Below, one piece after another: positions 18,186 through 29,344 of a DNA stretch of 64,000 nucleotides. The translations under genes and the position numbers were made by a program. The first letter of the stretch is position 1. Each line of letters begins with the position of its first letter. Below the pieces are notes generated by a model. The model worked only from the letters and a program-made list of their open reading frames with translations, searched no databases and was not told where the DNA came from. The DNA is from Streptomyces sp. I05A-00742. GTDB taxonomy: Bacteria > Actinomycetota > Actinomycetes > Streptomycetales > Streptomycetaceae. The stretch spans positions 1-64,000 of the forward strand of contig NZ_JABETO010000006.1 in the NCBI RefSeq assembly GCF_013055795.1, read 5' to 3'.

Positions 18186-19184
18186 GTGACGACCACCCCC
18201 GGCACCATGAGCGCCGCCGTCCTGCACGCCCTCGGCCGAACCCCCCGCTGCGAGCGCTTCCCCGAGCCCGTCGCGGGTGAGGGCGAGACGCTCGTCCACG
18301 TCACCGCCGCCGCTCTCAAGCCGGTCGACCGCTGGATGGCGGACGGGTCGCACTACGCCCACCACCGCGAGTTCCCCACCGTCGTGGGGACCGACGGCGT
18401 CGGGCGGCTCGACGACGGGAGACGTGTCGTCTTCCTCGGCACCCGCCGCCCGCACGGCGGCATGGCCCGGCGCACGGTGGCCCCGGACGGGACCTGGTTC
18501 CCCCTCCCCGACGACATCGCCGTGGACGACGTCACGGTCGCGGCCGTGACCAACCCCGGACTGGCCGCCTGGAAGGCCATCATCTGGCGCGGCCGGCTCC
18601 GGCCCGGCCAGACCGTGCTCGTCCTCGGGGCCACCGGCACCTCGGGCCGGATCGCCGTCCAACTGGCCAAGCGGTACGGCGCGGCCCGCGTCGTCGCCGC
18701 CGGCCGCGACCAGCGGGTCCTCGACGAACTGCGCACCCTGGGCGCGGACGCCACCCTCCGCCTCGACCGGCCCGCCGACGAACTCGTCGACGCCTTCGCC
18801 GAGGAGGCCGCCCGCACCCCCTTCGACCTCGTCGTCGACTACGTCTGGGGATCCCCCGCCCAGGCGCTGTTCACCGCTCTCACCCGCCCCGGCCTCACCC
18901 CCCTCCAGGAAACCTCCCGCGTCCTGCATGTCCAGGTCGGACAGACGGCGGGCGAACACGTCTCCCTCTCCGGCAACGCCCTCCGCAGCACCGCCCTGGA
19001 AATAGTCGGCTCCGGCTCCGGCGCGAGCCCCTCCCCCGCGCAGGCCCTCACCGCCTATGACGAGCTCCTGCGCGGCTGCGCCGACGGCGGCATCCGCCTC
19101 GCGATCGAGCAGCTCCCCCTCTCCGAGGTCGAACACGCCTGGAAGACCGCGGGCAGCGCCCGCCGCACCGTCCTCGTCCCCTAG
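18186..19184 (+). CDS. Zinc-independent MDR quinone oxidoreductase
   Basis: A 332-residue medium-chain dehydrogenase/reductase, GTG 18186 behind GAGGAG. The N-terminal GroES-like domain (KPVDRWMADGSHY, VVGTDGVGRL) lacks the structural-zinc Cys cluster. The nucleotide-binding domain has VLVLGATGTSGRIAVQLAKR and the AAGRDQRVLDELRTLGAD region for NADPH. It resembles QOR-type or alkenal-reducing enzymes; the substrate is not evident. Preceded by an intergenic promoter region of about 125 bases. Confidence 0.88.
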   Translation: MTTTPGTMSAAVLHALGRTPRCERFPEPVAGEGETLVHVTAAALKPVDRWMADGSHYAHHREFPTVVGTDGVGRLDDGRRVVFLGTRRPHGGMARRTVAPDGTWFPLPDDIAVDDVTVAAVTNPGLAAWKAIIWRGRLRPGQTVLVLGATGTSGRIAVQLAKRYGAARVVAAGRDQRVLDELRTLGADATLRLDRPADELVDAFAEEAARTPFDLVVDYVWGSPAQALFTALTRPGLTPLQETSRVLHVQVGQTAGEHVSLSGNALRSTALEIVGSGSGASPSPAQALTAYDELLRGCADGGIRLAIEQLPLSEVEHAWKTAGSARRTVLVP

Positions 19185-19224
19185 CCGCGCCCGGACGCAC
19201 CCTGCCCAGGCAGCGGCGGCCCGG

Positions 19225-20181
19225 CTACGAAGCGAGCCCCCACTCCGCCGGGCTGCCCTCCAGTGCCCGGCGGACCGTCCGCACGAGCGACACCGGCCGG
19301 TGGAACACGTCGGCCGCCGTGAACCGCAGCACGCGCCGCACCTCGGAGCACTCCGTCAACTCGTTGTGGCGGGCGGTGTCCCACTGGTGCTGTGCCCTGC
19401 TCCCGTGCCAGGCGTACCCCTCGATCTCCACCACCAGCCCCTGGGCCCGGAAGAAGAAGTCCGGGTACACCCTGCGTCCGCCCGGGAGCACCAACTCGGC
19501 CTGTGTCTCCGGGTACAGCCCCGCGTCGTGCATCCGCAGCCGGGCGATGGTCTCGGCCGGGGACCCCGCTCTCTCGTCGGCGAGGGACAGCCAGCCCAGC
19601 GCCCGTTTCCACCCCCGCATCCCCTTCCCGTCCCGCACCGCGTCCCGGACGGCGTCGAGCAGGGTCAGCGGTGCGCGCGGGCCCCGCTCGCCGGCGGGCC
19701 GGCGGCTCACCGCGGAGTCGACCGCCACCAGCGCGTCGTCCCGCGGCCCCGCCCGTAAGAGGTCGGCCAGGGTGCGGGGGACGGTCGTCACCGCCAGACC
19801 CGCGCAGACGGTCACCTCGTCCGGCCGCAGCCGGATCCGGTGCAGCACCCCGTCCCCGACGGCCGGGCGGCCGCTCGTCGGCCCGATGAAGTCGAGCCGG
19901 TCCACGCGCCGTTCGATGCCGTGCACCAGCGCCGCCGACCAGTGGCTGACCACGAGCTCCGGATGGGCCAGCTGGTGCGCCCACAGGTGCTCCGCGGCCC
20001 CGGCCGGCCGCCCGGGTTCGGCGAACGCCCCCGGGCGCACGGCCCGCCACCCCTCCTTCCGCAGCCGGCGGCGCAGCTTGTACCGCGACCAGCCCAGCAG
20101 CTCCGCCTGGGACAGCACCACGACACCTCCCTGCGAGCCCGCCAGCGCCGCCAGTTCCCGTGACTCTCCGTATGCCTTCAT
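19225..20181 (-). CDS. AbiEi-like HTH domain fused to DUF559 nuclease fold
   Basis: A 318-residue protein from ATG 20181. The N-terminus (AELLGWSRYKLRRRLRKEGW, RAVRPGAFAEPG) is the AbiEi_4-type winged helix of type IV antitoxins. The C-terminus has a VSR/DUF559 PD-(D/E)xK core: YPDFFFRAQGLVVEIEGYAW, with Asp, then E-x-E, followed by Trp-Asp-x-x-R-H-N. Such fusions are frequent in actinobacteria as orphan genes. No AbiEii toxin lies next to it; an AbiEii-like gene is about 22 kb away. Antitoxin activity is therefore uncertain, and nuclease activity is inferred. Confidence 0.8.
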   Translation of the reverse strand: MKAYGESRELAALAGSQGGVVVLSQAELLGWSRYKLRRRLRKEGWRAVRPGAFAEPGRPAGAAEHLWAHQLAHPELVVSHWSAALVHGIERRVDRLDFIGPTSGRPAVGDGVLHRIRLRPDEVTVCAGLAVTTVPRTLADLLRAGPRDDALVAVDSAVSRRPAGERGPRAPLTLLDAVRDAVRDGKGMRGWKRALGWLSLADERAGSPAETIARLRMHDAGLYPETQAELVLPGGRRVYPDFFFRAQGLVVEIEGYAWHGSRAQHQWDTARHNELTECSEVRRVLRFTAADVFHRPVSLVRTVRRALEGSPAEWGLAS

Positions 20182-20326
20182 GTTCACTGAGTGTGACGGC
20201 TTCCGTCCCGGGCCGCCACGCCTGTGGAAAAACGGTTCTGGGTGAACGGGGGCGCGTGGAGGGCCTGATGAGGCCGGAAGGCCGCCCCGATCCACCGGTT
20301 CCGCACCCCACCCGTCCACACAACAG

Positions 20327-20360
20327 AGGGGCCCACCACCCTCGCGGGTGATGGGCCCCT
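20327..20360 (-). terminator. Terminator of the dnaK operon
   Basis: AGGGGCCCACCACCC-TCGC-GGGTGATGGGCCCCT, a 15-bp stem with one mismatch, 50 bases beyond the hspR stop. It also faces the AbiEi-like gene start. Confidence 0.8.
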
Positions 20361-20362
20361 CA

Positions 20363-20417
20363 TGAACGAACGGTTCAGCGGTGACGCCGGCGCACCGTGA
20401 ACGAACGGTTCAGCGGT
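20363..20417. repeat. 20-bp direct repeat at the hspR 3' end
   Basis: Two perfect 20-base copies at 20363-20382 and 20398-20417 (both begin TGAACGAACGG). The second overlaps the last codons and stop of hspR. It looks like a small local duplication between gene end and terminator. Confidence 0.8.
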
Positions 20418-20880
20418 CCCGCTTCGGCGGCCGCCAGACGACCAGCGCACTCGTCTGCTGCACCTCCTGGTAAGGCACCAGGTCACGCCGGTACGAGGCG
20501 TGCACCGCCGCCTCGCGCTGCTGCATCGCCGCGGAGGCGCCGTCGACGACCGCCTGGAGCTCGGCCACGCGCGCCGACAGCGCCGCGACCTGGTTCTCCA
20601 GCTCGATGATGCGCTTGATGCCGGCGAGGTTGATGCCCTCGTCCTGCGACAACTGCTGCACCTGACGGAGCAGTTCGATGTCACGGGCCGAGTAGCGGCG
20701 GCCGCGCCCGGCCGTGCGGTCCGGCGAGACCAGGCCGAGCCGGTCGTACTGCCGCAGGGTCTGCGGATGCAGCCCCGAGAGCTGAGCCGCGACCGAGATG
20801 ACGTACACGGGCGACTCATCGGTCAGCTCGTACGGCTGAGCGGGTTCGAAGCGCCGACGGGTGCGGCCGTCGCCGTTCAT
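20410..20880 (-). CDS. hspR: Heat-shock repressor HspR (MerR family)
   Basis: A 156-residue MerR-type repressor. ATG 20880 is preferred; a GTG at 20889 overlapping the dnaJ stop is possible, but AGGGAG would be only 1-2 bases away. The DNA-binding half contains VYVISVAAQLSGLHPQTLRQ, YDRLGLVSPDRTAGRGRRYS and DIELLRQVQQLSQDEGINLA; then GIKRIIELENQVAALSARV forms the dimer coiled coil. HspR binds HAIR sites with DnaK as co-repressor, so DnaK titration by unfolded proteins derepresses the regulon. Its targets here are the dnaK operon and clpB. Confidence 0.96.
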   Translation of the reverse strand: MNGDGRTRRRFEPAQPYELTDESPVYVISVAAQLSGLHPQTLRQYDRLGLVSPDRTAGRGRRYSARDIELLRQVQQLSQDEGINLAGIKRIIELENQVAALSARVAELQAVVDGASAAMQQREAAVHASYRRDLVPYQEVQQTSALVVWRPPKRDR

Positions 20881-20885
20881 CGCGG

Positions 20886-22067
20886 TCACTCTCCCTTCGC
20901 CGCCCGGAACAGCTCCGCGCGCGGGTCCTCACCCGCCATGGCGTCGCGGAAGGCCTCCAGGGCGTCCCTGGCCTTGTCGTCGAGGTCCTTGGGGACCACC
21001 ACCTCCACGGTGACCAGCAGGTCGCCGCGGGTGCCGTCCTTGCGCACGGCCCCCTTGCCGCGGGCCCGCATGGTGCGCCCGTTGGGCGTGCCCGGCGGGA
21101 TCCGCAGGGTGACGGGGGGTCCGCCGAGGGTGGGTACCTTGACCTCGCCGCCCAGCGCCGCCTCCGGGAAGGTGACGGGCACGGTGACGGTGAGGTTGTC
21201 GCCCTTGCGTCCGAAGACCGGGTGGGCGCCGACGTGGACGACGACGTACAGGTCGCCGTTGGGGCCGCCGCGTTCGCCCGGCGCTCCCTTGCCGCGCAGC
21301 CGGATCCGCTGGCCGTCGGAGACGCCCGCGGGGATCCGGACCTGCATGGTCCGGGAGGAGGTGGCCCGGCCGCTGCCCTTGCAGACGTCGCAGGGGTTCT
21401 CGGGGATCAGCCCGCGGCCCTTGCAGTCGGGGCAGGGGTCGGTCAGCGAAAAGCCGCCGCCCGTGCCGCGCGACACCTGGCCGGTGCCGACGCAGGTCGG
21501 GCAGACCCTCGGGGTGCCGGCCTTGTCACCGGTGCCGGAGCACGCCTTGCAGGCCGCCGAGGAGGACATCCGCAGCGGGACCGTCGCCCCGTCCACGGCC
21601 TCGGTGAAGCTGAGCGTCACCTCGGACTCGATGTCCTGGCCCCGGCGCGGCTGGGTACGGGTGGTGCCGCCGCGGTTGAAGAGGCCGCCGAAGACGTCGC
21701 CGATCCCGCCGCCGAAGCCGCCGGCCCCCGCTCCGCCCTGGGCGCCCCCGAAGAGGTCGCCCAGGTCGAAGTTGAAGGAGCCGCCACCGCCCGGACCGGG
21801 CCGGCCCCCCTGACCGAAGACGGCGCCGTTGCCGAACAGCGCCCGCGCCTCGTCGTACTCCTTGCGGCGCTTGGGGTCGGCGAGGACGTCGTACGCCTCG
21901 GAGATCTCCTTGAAGCGCTCCTCGGCGGAGGCGTCACCCTTGTTGGCGTCCGGGTGGAACTCGCGGGCGAGCTTCCGGTACGCCTTCTTGATATCGGCCT
22001 CGGCCGCGTCCTTGGGCACGCCGAGGACCTTGTAGTAGTCCTTCTCGACGAAGTCCTTCGTGCTCAT
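20886..22067 (-). CDS. dnaJ: Co-chaperone DnaJ
   Basis: A 393-residue type I Hsp40. J domain (residues about 9-75) with HPD in REFHPDANKGD; Gly/Phe-rich linker (GGRPGPGGGGSFNFDLGDLF, about 85-145); zinc domain with four C-x-x-C-x-G-x-G-type motifs (CKACSGTGDKAG, CPTCVGTGQVSRG, CPDCKGRGL, CDVCKGSGRA); then the substrate-binding beta domains. It delivers substrates to DnaK and stimulates its ATPase. Third gene of the operon; its TGA overlaps the alternative hspR GTG. Confidence 0.97.
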   Translation of the reverse strand: MSTKDFVEKDYYKVLGVPKDAAEADIKKAYRKLAREFHPDANKGDASAEERFKEISEAYDVLADPKRRKEYDEARALFGNGAVFGQGGRPGPGGGGSFNFDLGDLFGGAQGGAGAGGFGGGIGDVFGGLFNRGGTTRTQPRRGQDIESEVTLSFTEAVDGATVPLRMSSSAACKACSGTGDKAGTPRVCPTCVGTGQVSRGTGGGFSLTDPCPDCKGRGLIPENPCDVCKGSGRATSSRTMQVRIPAGVSDGQRIRLRGKGAPGERGGPNGDLYVVVHVGAHPVFGRKGDNLTVTVPVTFPEAALGGEVKVPTLGGPPVTLRIPPGTPNGRTMRARGKGAVRKDGTRGDLLVTVEVVVPKDLDDKARDALEAFRDAMAGEDPRAELFRAAKGE

Positions 22068-22118
22068 CCCCGGCGTCCCTCCTCCCGGTCCGTGCGGTCA
22101 GTGCCGTGCCTCATCGCG

Positions 22119-24709
<2,591 letters not shown>

Positions 24710-24913
24710 TTATGCGGCCCTTATTCGCAGACCCGTCCGCGACCGAAGCGTTCACAGGCCCTTCGAGGGGCGCCCGCGCGACTGAGGGTCGCCTGCGCGA
24801 CGCAGATCACCGGCGATGCGGGTATATCGCACGCGCGAGAGTGAGTAGTCTCGTACGGACTGGATAAGTTACCGAGTAGTAATCCCGCTCTCGCAGGTCC
24901 GAGGAGCCCCTCC

Positions 24914-27184
24914 ATGCAACTCGCCGCGATCATTGTGTCGCTGGTCCTCATCGCGGTCGGCGTCGCGCTGTTCGGCCGTGCCCTCCTCCAGATCTACCGC
25001 TTCATGCGGCTCGGCCAGCCCGTCCCCGCCGGCACCCGGACCGGCGACCCCACGCAGCGCACCGTCACCGTGGTCAAGGAGTTCCTCGGCCACACCCGGA
25101 TGAACCGCTGGGGCATCGTCGGAGTGGCGCACTGGTTCGTGGCGGTGGGCTTCTTCTCCCTGCTGCTGACGATCGTCAACGCCATCGGGCAGCTCTTCGA
25201 GGCCGACTGGATGCTGCCGGTCATCGGCGACTGGGCCCCGTACAACGTCTTCGTCGAGTTCCTCGGCACGATGACCGCGCTCGGCATCCTGACCCTGATC
25301 GTCATCAGGCAGCTGAACCGGCCGGACAAGCCGGGCCGCAAGTCCCGCTTCGCCGGCTCCAACACCGGCCAGGCGTACTTCGTCGAGTCCGTCATCCTCA
25401 TCGTCGGCGTCTGCATCTTTATGCTGCACGCGCTCGAGGGCGCCCAGCACCACGTGGACGGCTACGAGGCCTCGTTCTTCATCTCGTACCCGGTCGTCTC
25501 GTGGCTGGAGGGGATGGACGTCTCCACGCTCCAGAACCTCACCTACTTCTTCGCGGGCCTGAAGATCGCGACGTCCTTCATCTGGATGATCACGGTCTCG
25601 CTGAAGACGGACATGGGTGTCGCCTGGCACCGCTTCCTCGCCTTCCCCAACATCTGGTTCAAGCGCGAGGAGAGCGGCGACGTCGCCCTCGGCGCGCTCC
25701 AGCCGATGACGAGCGCCGGCAAGCCGATCGACTTCGAGGACCCGGGCGAGGACGACCAGTTCGGCGTCTCACAGATCGAGCACTTCTCCTGGAAGGGCCT
25801 GCTCGACTTCTCCACCTGCACCGAGTGCGGCCGCTGCCAGTCGCAGTGCCCCGCCTGGAACACCGGCAAGCCGCTGTCCCCGAAGCTCCTCATCATGGCG
25901 CTGCGCGACCACGCGCACGCCAAGGCGCCGTACCTGCTCGCGGGCGGCGGCAAGACCGCCGAGGGCGAGGAGAAGGCCGGTGAGGAGCAGCTGAAGGACG
26001 TCCCGGCGACGGCCCTGGCGGAGGCCGGGCGCCCGCTGATCGGGACGCTCGAGGAGAACGGCGTCATCGACCCGGACGTGCTGTGGTCCTGCACCACGTG
26101 CGGCGCCTGCGTCGAGCAGTGCCCGGTGGACATCGAGCACGTCGACCACATCGTCGACATGCGCCGCTACCAGGTGATGATCGAGTCGTCGTTCCCGTCC
26201 GAGGCGGGCACGATGCTCAAGAACCTGGAGAAGAAGGGCAACCCCTGGGGCCTCGCCAAGAAGCAGCGCCTGGCGTGGACCAAGGAGGTCGACTTCGAGG
26301 TCCCGGTCGTCGGCAAGGACATCGAGGACCTCACCGAGGTCGACTACCTCTACTGGGTCGGCTGCGCCGGCGCCCTGGAGGACCGCGCCAAGAAGACCAC
26401 AAAGGCGTTCGCGGAACTGCTGCACATGGCCGGCGTGAAGTTCGCGATCATGGGCGGCGACGAGGCGTGCACCGGTGACTCCGCGCGCCGCCTGGGCAAC
26501 GAGTTCCTCTTCCAGCAGCTCGGGCAGCAGAACGTCGAGATGCTGAACATGGCGTTCGGCGAGGATGCGGAGGAGGGCGTCAAGGTCGAGAAGGCGAAGA
26601 AGAAGATCGTCGCGACCTGCCCGCACTGCTTCAACACCATCGCCAACGAGTACCCGCAGCTCGGCGGCGAGTACGAGGTCATCCACCACACGCAGCTGCT
26701 CCAGCACCTCGTCGACGAGGGCAAGCTGGTCCCCGTCACCCCGGTCGAGGGCCTGATCACGTACCACGACCCCTGCTACCTGGGCCGCCACAACAAGGTC
26801 TACACCCCGCCGCGCGAGATCATCGCCAAGGTGCCGGGCCTGCGGAACGAGGAGATGCACCGCCACAAGGAGCGCGGCTTCTGCTGCGGCGCCGGCGGCG
26901 CGCGCATGTGGATGGAGGAGCGCATCGGCAAGCGCATCAACAACGAGCGCGTGGACGAGGCGCTGTCCCTCAACCCGGACATCGTCTCCACCGCCTGCCC
27001 CTTCTGCCTCGTCATGCTGACCGACTCGGTCAACGGCAAGAAGAACGACGGCAAGGCGAAGGAGTCGATCCAGGTCGTGGACGTCGCCCAGCTGCTGCTG
27101 GAGTCGGTGAAGACGCCGGTGGAGCCGGAGGGCGACGGCGAGACGGCGGACGCGCCGGAGCCGGACCCCGAGCCGGTGAAGTAG
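24914..27184 (+). CDS. Membrane Fe-S oxidoreductase, EtfD/HdrD-like
   Basis: A 756-residue protein from ATG 24914. The N-terminus (about 1-235) has several membrane helices (LAAIIVSLVLIAVGVALFG, WFVAVGFFSLLLTIVNAIG). Next come two 4Fe-4S motifs: CTECGRCQSQCP and CTTCGACVEQCP. The C-terminus has two CCG cysteine-rich domains (CPHCFN, YHDPCYLGRHN, FCCGAGGARMWMEE), ending in a Pro/Glu tail. The architecture matches mycobacterial EtfD, which passes electrons from the EtfBA flavoprotein of fatty-acid oxidation to the membrane pool. No etf genes lie nearby, so this role is by family resemblance. Divergent from dnaK. Confidence 0.87.
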   Translation: MQLAAIIVSLVLIAVGVALFGRALLQIYRFMRLGQPVPAGTRTGDPTQRTVTVVKEFLGHTRMNRWGIVGVAHWFVAVGFFSLLLTIVNAIGQLFEADWMLPVIGDWAPYNVFVEFLGTMTALGILTLIVIRQLNRPDKPGRKSRFAGSNTGQAYFVESVILIVGVCIFMLHALEGAQHHVDGYEASFFISYPVVSWLEGMDVSTLQNLTYFFAGLKIATSFIWMITVSLKTDMGVAWHRFLAFPNIWFKREESGDVALGALQPMTSAGKPIDFEDPGEDDQFGVSQIEHFSWKGLLDFSTCTECGRCQSQCPAWNTGKPLSPKLLIMALRDHAHAKAPYLLAGGGKTAEGEEKAGEEQLKDVPATALAEAGRPLIGTLEENGVIDPDVLWSCTTCGACVEQCPVDIEHVDHIVDMRRYQVMIESSFPSEAGTMLKNLEKKGNPWGLAKKQRLAWTKEVDFEVPVVGKDIEDLTEVDYLYWVGCAGALEDRAKKTTKAFAELLHMAGVKFAIMGGDEACTGDSARRLGNEFLFQQLGQQNVEMLNMAFGEDAEEGVKVEKAKKKIVATCPHCFNTIANEYPQLGGEYEVIHHTQLLQHLVDEGKLVPVTPVEGLITYHDPCYLGRHNKVYTPPREIIAKVPGLRNEEMHRHKERGFCCGAGGARMWMEERIGKRINNERVDEALSLNPDIVSTACPFCLVMLTDSVNGKKNDGKAKESIQVVDVAQLLLESVKTPVEPEGDGETADAPEPDPEPVK

Positions 27185-27204
27185 CCGCTCCGCGCCCTTC
27201 CGTA

Positions 27205-27241
27205 CGGCCGGGTCCCGCGATGGTTTCGCGGGGCCCGGCCG
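27205..27241 (+). terminator. Terminator after the EtfD-like gene
   Basis: Arms of 16 bases (CGGCCGGGTCCCGCGA and TCGCGGGGCCCGGCCG, one G-T pair) around a 5-base loop, 21 bases past the stop. Confidence 0.85.
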
Positions 27242-27335
27242 TCGCCGTTCCCGGGGCCCGGCCGTCGCCGTTCCCGGGGCCCGGCCGTCGCCGTTCCCGG
27301 GGTCCGGCCGTCGCGTTCACGGGGTCCGGCCGTTG
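27230..27335 (+). repeat. 23-bp tandem repeat derived from the terminator arm
   Basis: Three perfect 23-base units (27230-27252, 27253-27275, 27276-27298), each starting GGGGCCCGGCCGTCGCC, then a 22-base degenerate copy and a partial one. The first unit overlaps the 3' arm of the hairpin, so the array looks like repeated duplication of that arm. Confidence 0.88.
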
Positions 27336-27399
27336 TCAGAGGTGCGTGGGACGATGAAATCGTCAGCGCTCGCAGCACGCACTCGGCAGGAGCCCGGTC

Positions 27400-27969
27400 A
27401 TGGATTACGCACGTATGCGCGCCATTGCGGAGGAGTTGCTGGAGCACGCTCCCGACCCGATCGTGGGAGTCGAGATCACCGGTGACGGCATCTTCATGAT
27501 GATGTCGCCGTCCCGCCCGCACGAGCTCATCGCGATGCGTCTGCGCCGCCAGCTGGACAGCCAGCTCGCCGAAGGGCTGGTGGCACACCCCGGAGGCGAG
27601 GTGGAGGACGCCGCCATCGGCAAGCTGCGCCGCCCGGACCTGATCGTCGTGCCCGAGGAGATCTTCGCGGAGGACACCATGGACCCGTTCCACCCTCGGG
27701 ACCTGTCCCTGGTCGTCGAGATCGTGTCACCGACCAACCACGGCAATGACTACGTCGACAAAATGCGTGACTACCCGCTCATGGGGATCCCGCTCTACCT
27801 GCTGATCGACCCGCGGAAGGGCACGCTCTCCGTGATGTCGGACCCGCACGGCACGGATGACGAAGGCCGGCGGAGCTACCGCCAACGGGCCGACTACATC
27901 TTCGGCGACAAGGTCCCCGTGGGTCCCTGGACCGTCGACAGCTCCGAGTTCCGCCGGTACCCCGACTGA
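27400..27969 (+). CDS. Uma2 family (DUF820) putative endonuclease
   Basis: A 189-residue Uma2 protein from ATG 27400. Shared features: VGVEITGDGIFMMMSPSRPH, the conserved Asp in LRRPDLIVVPEE, Glu in LSLVVEIVSPTNHGNDYVDK (with Lys), then YPLMGIPLYLLIDP. It is clearly homologous in layout to the Uma2 gene at 4904-5488 but diverged in sequence. Putative PD-(D/E)xK fold; no known substrate. The GCAGGAG before the start is a good ribosome site. Followed by a MarR gene after 56 bases. Confidence 0.85.
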   Translation: MDYARMRAIAEELLEHAPDPIVGVEITGDGIFMMMSPSRPHELIAMRLRRQLDSQLAEGLVAHPGGEVEDAAIGKLRRPDLIVVPEEIFAEDTMDPFHPRDLSLVVEIVSPTNHGNDYVDKMRDYPLMGIPLYLLIDPRKGTLSVMSDPHGTDDEGRRSYRQRADYIFGDKVPVGPWTVDSSEFRRYPD

Positions 27970-27992
27970 GCCGGCAACCGGGCGCGCTTGAT

Positions 27993-28008
27993 CTCAACCA
28001 AGGTTGAG
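27993..28008. promoter_or_regulatory. Palindromic operator upstream of marR
   Basis: CTCAACCAAGGTTGAG, a perfect 16-base palindrome. TTGATC (27989-27994) and TAGCGT (28014-28019) would be -35 and -10 with 19-base spacing around it; the ATG follows 6 bases later. Probable autoregulatory site. Confidence 0.6.
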
Positions 28009-28025
28009 GTCGTAGCGTCGCACCC

Positions 28026-28526
28026 ATGACGACGACACAGCCCATCAGCCCGCGCCCCGCCGACCCCGCCACCCCCGACGACTTCGCCGCCCTCGCCGCG
28101 CAGCCCATCGGCTACTGGAGCGGTGTGGCCCACGACGCCGTCATCCGGCACATCCGGAACGGCATGGCCGGGGTCGACATCACCCAGCCACAGTGGTGGA
28201 TCCTCAACCAGGTCGCCGGCGCCGGCCCCGCCGGCCGGAGCCGCGAGGAGATCGTCACGCGGCTGGGCGGCACGATCGGGGTCTCGGCGGACGAGATCGT
28301 CCGGGCGGCCGACAGCCTGCTCGCGCGCGGCTGGCTGTCCGCCGACGGGCAGGGTTCGCTCCTGCTGACGGACGCCGGGCGCGAGGCCAAGGCCCGCACC
28401 AAGAAGCTGGTCGACCGGATGCGGGCGGAGATCCACGAGGGGATCACGGACGAGGAGTACGTGGCGGCGCTGCGGGTGCTCCGGCGCATGATCAGCAACG
28501 TCGAGGCGGCGGGCGGAGCGCGATAG
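28026..28526 (+). CDS. MarR family transcriptional regulator
   Basis: A 166-residue winged-helix protein. Helices: IGYWSGVAHDAVIRHIRNGM, DITQPQWWILNQVAGA (conserved QWWIL), SREEIVTRLGGTIGVSADEI (recognition), LLARGWLSADGQGSLLLTDA (wing), then a C-terminal dimer helix. The pattern is that of Streptomyces MarR/PadR-like single-domain regulators. The start lies 6 bases after a -10-like hexamer, so the transcript may be leaderless. The palindrome at 27993-28008 is a likely own operator; the target beyond itself is unclear, perhaps the downstream lipoprotein. Confidence 0.82.
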   Translation: MTTTQPISPRPADPATPDDFAALAAQPIGYWSGVAHDAVIRHIRNGMAGVDITQPQWWILNQVAGAGPAGRSREEIVTRLGGTIGVSADEIVRAADSLLARGWLSADGQGSLLLTDAGREAKARTKKLVDRMRAEIHEGITDEEYVAALRVLRRMISNVEAAGGAR

Positions 28527-28535
28527 CGGGCCGAA

Positions 28536-28553
28536 CTGAGTACGCGTACTCAG
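28536..28553. promoter_or_regulatory. Palindrome 1 upstream of the lipoprotein gene
   Basis: CTGAGTACGCGTACTCAG, a perfect 18-base palindrome 35 bases before the next start and 9 bases after the marR stop. Confidence 0.6.
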
Positions 28554-28567
28554 GACACGGCCACCCC

Positions 28568-28587
28568 AGGAACGAACACTCGTTCCT
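28568..28587. promoter_or_regulatory. Palindrome 2 abutting the lipoprotein start codon
   Basis: AGGAACGA-ACAC-TCGTTCCT, perfect 8-bp arms ending at the base before ATG 28588. It resembles a TetR-type operator, and binding there would block transcription start or translation. Confidence 0.6.
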
Positions 28588-29187
28588 ATGATCGTTCGTC
28601 CGCGCCACCGTCGCCTCGTCCCGCAGCTCGCCGCCCTGCTCTGCGCCGCGGGCGCCCTCACCGCGTGCGGCACGGAAGGCGCGAACGGCACGACAGGCAC
28701 GGACGGGGCAGCGGGCACTCCCGGCGCGGCGGCCGCGTCGGGCGCACCAGGATCGTCGGACGCACCGGGCTCGTCCGCCCCTTCCGCGTCCTCCTCCCCG
28801 GCCGGGGGCGTCCCGCCCCACGCCGAGCCCGGCGACGGGGCGCCGCACCACGCCGAGAACCACGCGTACCGCGGCACCGTCCCGCTCACCGCGGACCAGC
28901 AGCGCAAGGGGGACGCCGAGGCCGCCCGGGTGTGGACCGCCCTGGAGAGGCTGCGGACCGCGAAGACCACCGAACCGCGGACCGTCGGCCCGGCGCTGCG
29001 GCGTCTCGGCTACGGAAAGGACGCGGTGACGGTCAATCCCAACGGCAACGGAACGTCGTACCGACTCGCCCTCCCGGACCTCTGCATGAGGGGGACGGTC
29101 GACGCCCTGAAGGTGCGGGTGGTGATCCACGGCCAGTACATGGAGGGCGGCGGGAACGGCTGCACGGAGCCGCGCGGGGGTCACTGA
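28588..29187 (+). CDS. Putative lipoprotein
   Basis: A 199-residue exported protein: basic start MIVRPRHRR, hydrophobic LVPQLAALLCAAGALTAC with a lipobox ALTAC, then a long Gly/Ala/Ser/Pro linker (about 28-80). The C-terminal domain (about 90-199) has LTADQQRKGDAEAARVWTAL and YRLALPDLCMRGTVDALKVR with two further Cys that could pair. I do not recognise the domain; similar Streptomyces lipoproteins are uncharacterised. There is no ribosome site; the start directly follows palindrome 2, suggesting a leaderless or tightly repressed message. Confidence 0.72.
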   Translation: MIVRPRHRRLVPQLAALLCAAGALTACGTEGANGTTGTDGAAGTPGAAAASGAPGSSDAPGSSAPSASSSPAGGVPPHAEPGDGAPHHAENHAYRGTVPLTADQQRKGDAEAARVWTALERLRTAKTTEPRTVGPALRRLGYGKDAVTVNPNGNGTSYRLALPDLCMRGTVDALKVRVVIHGQYMEGGGNGCTEPRGGH

Positions 29188-29344
29188 CGACCCATCGGAC
29201 GCACGGGGAGAGCGAGCGAAAACCCCTGGCGGGTCGCCCTTTTCCCGGAGCTTTCCCCTAGGGGATGTCACAGCTCCGCAGCAAGCGGCCCCTGCCACCC
29301 CCGCTCTGCACCACCGTCCTCCGGGACGGGGTACGTTCGAAGGC

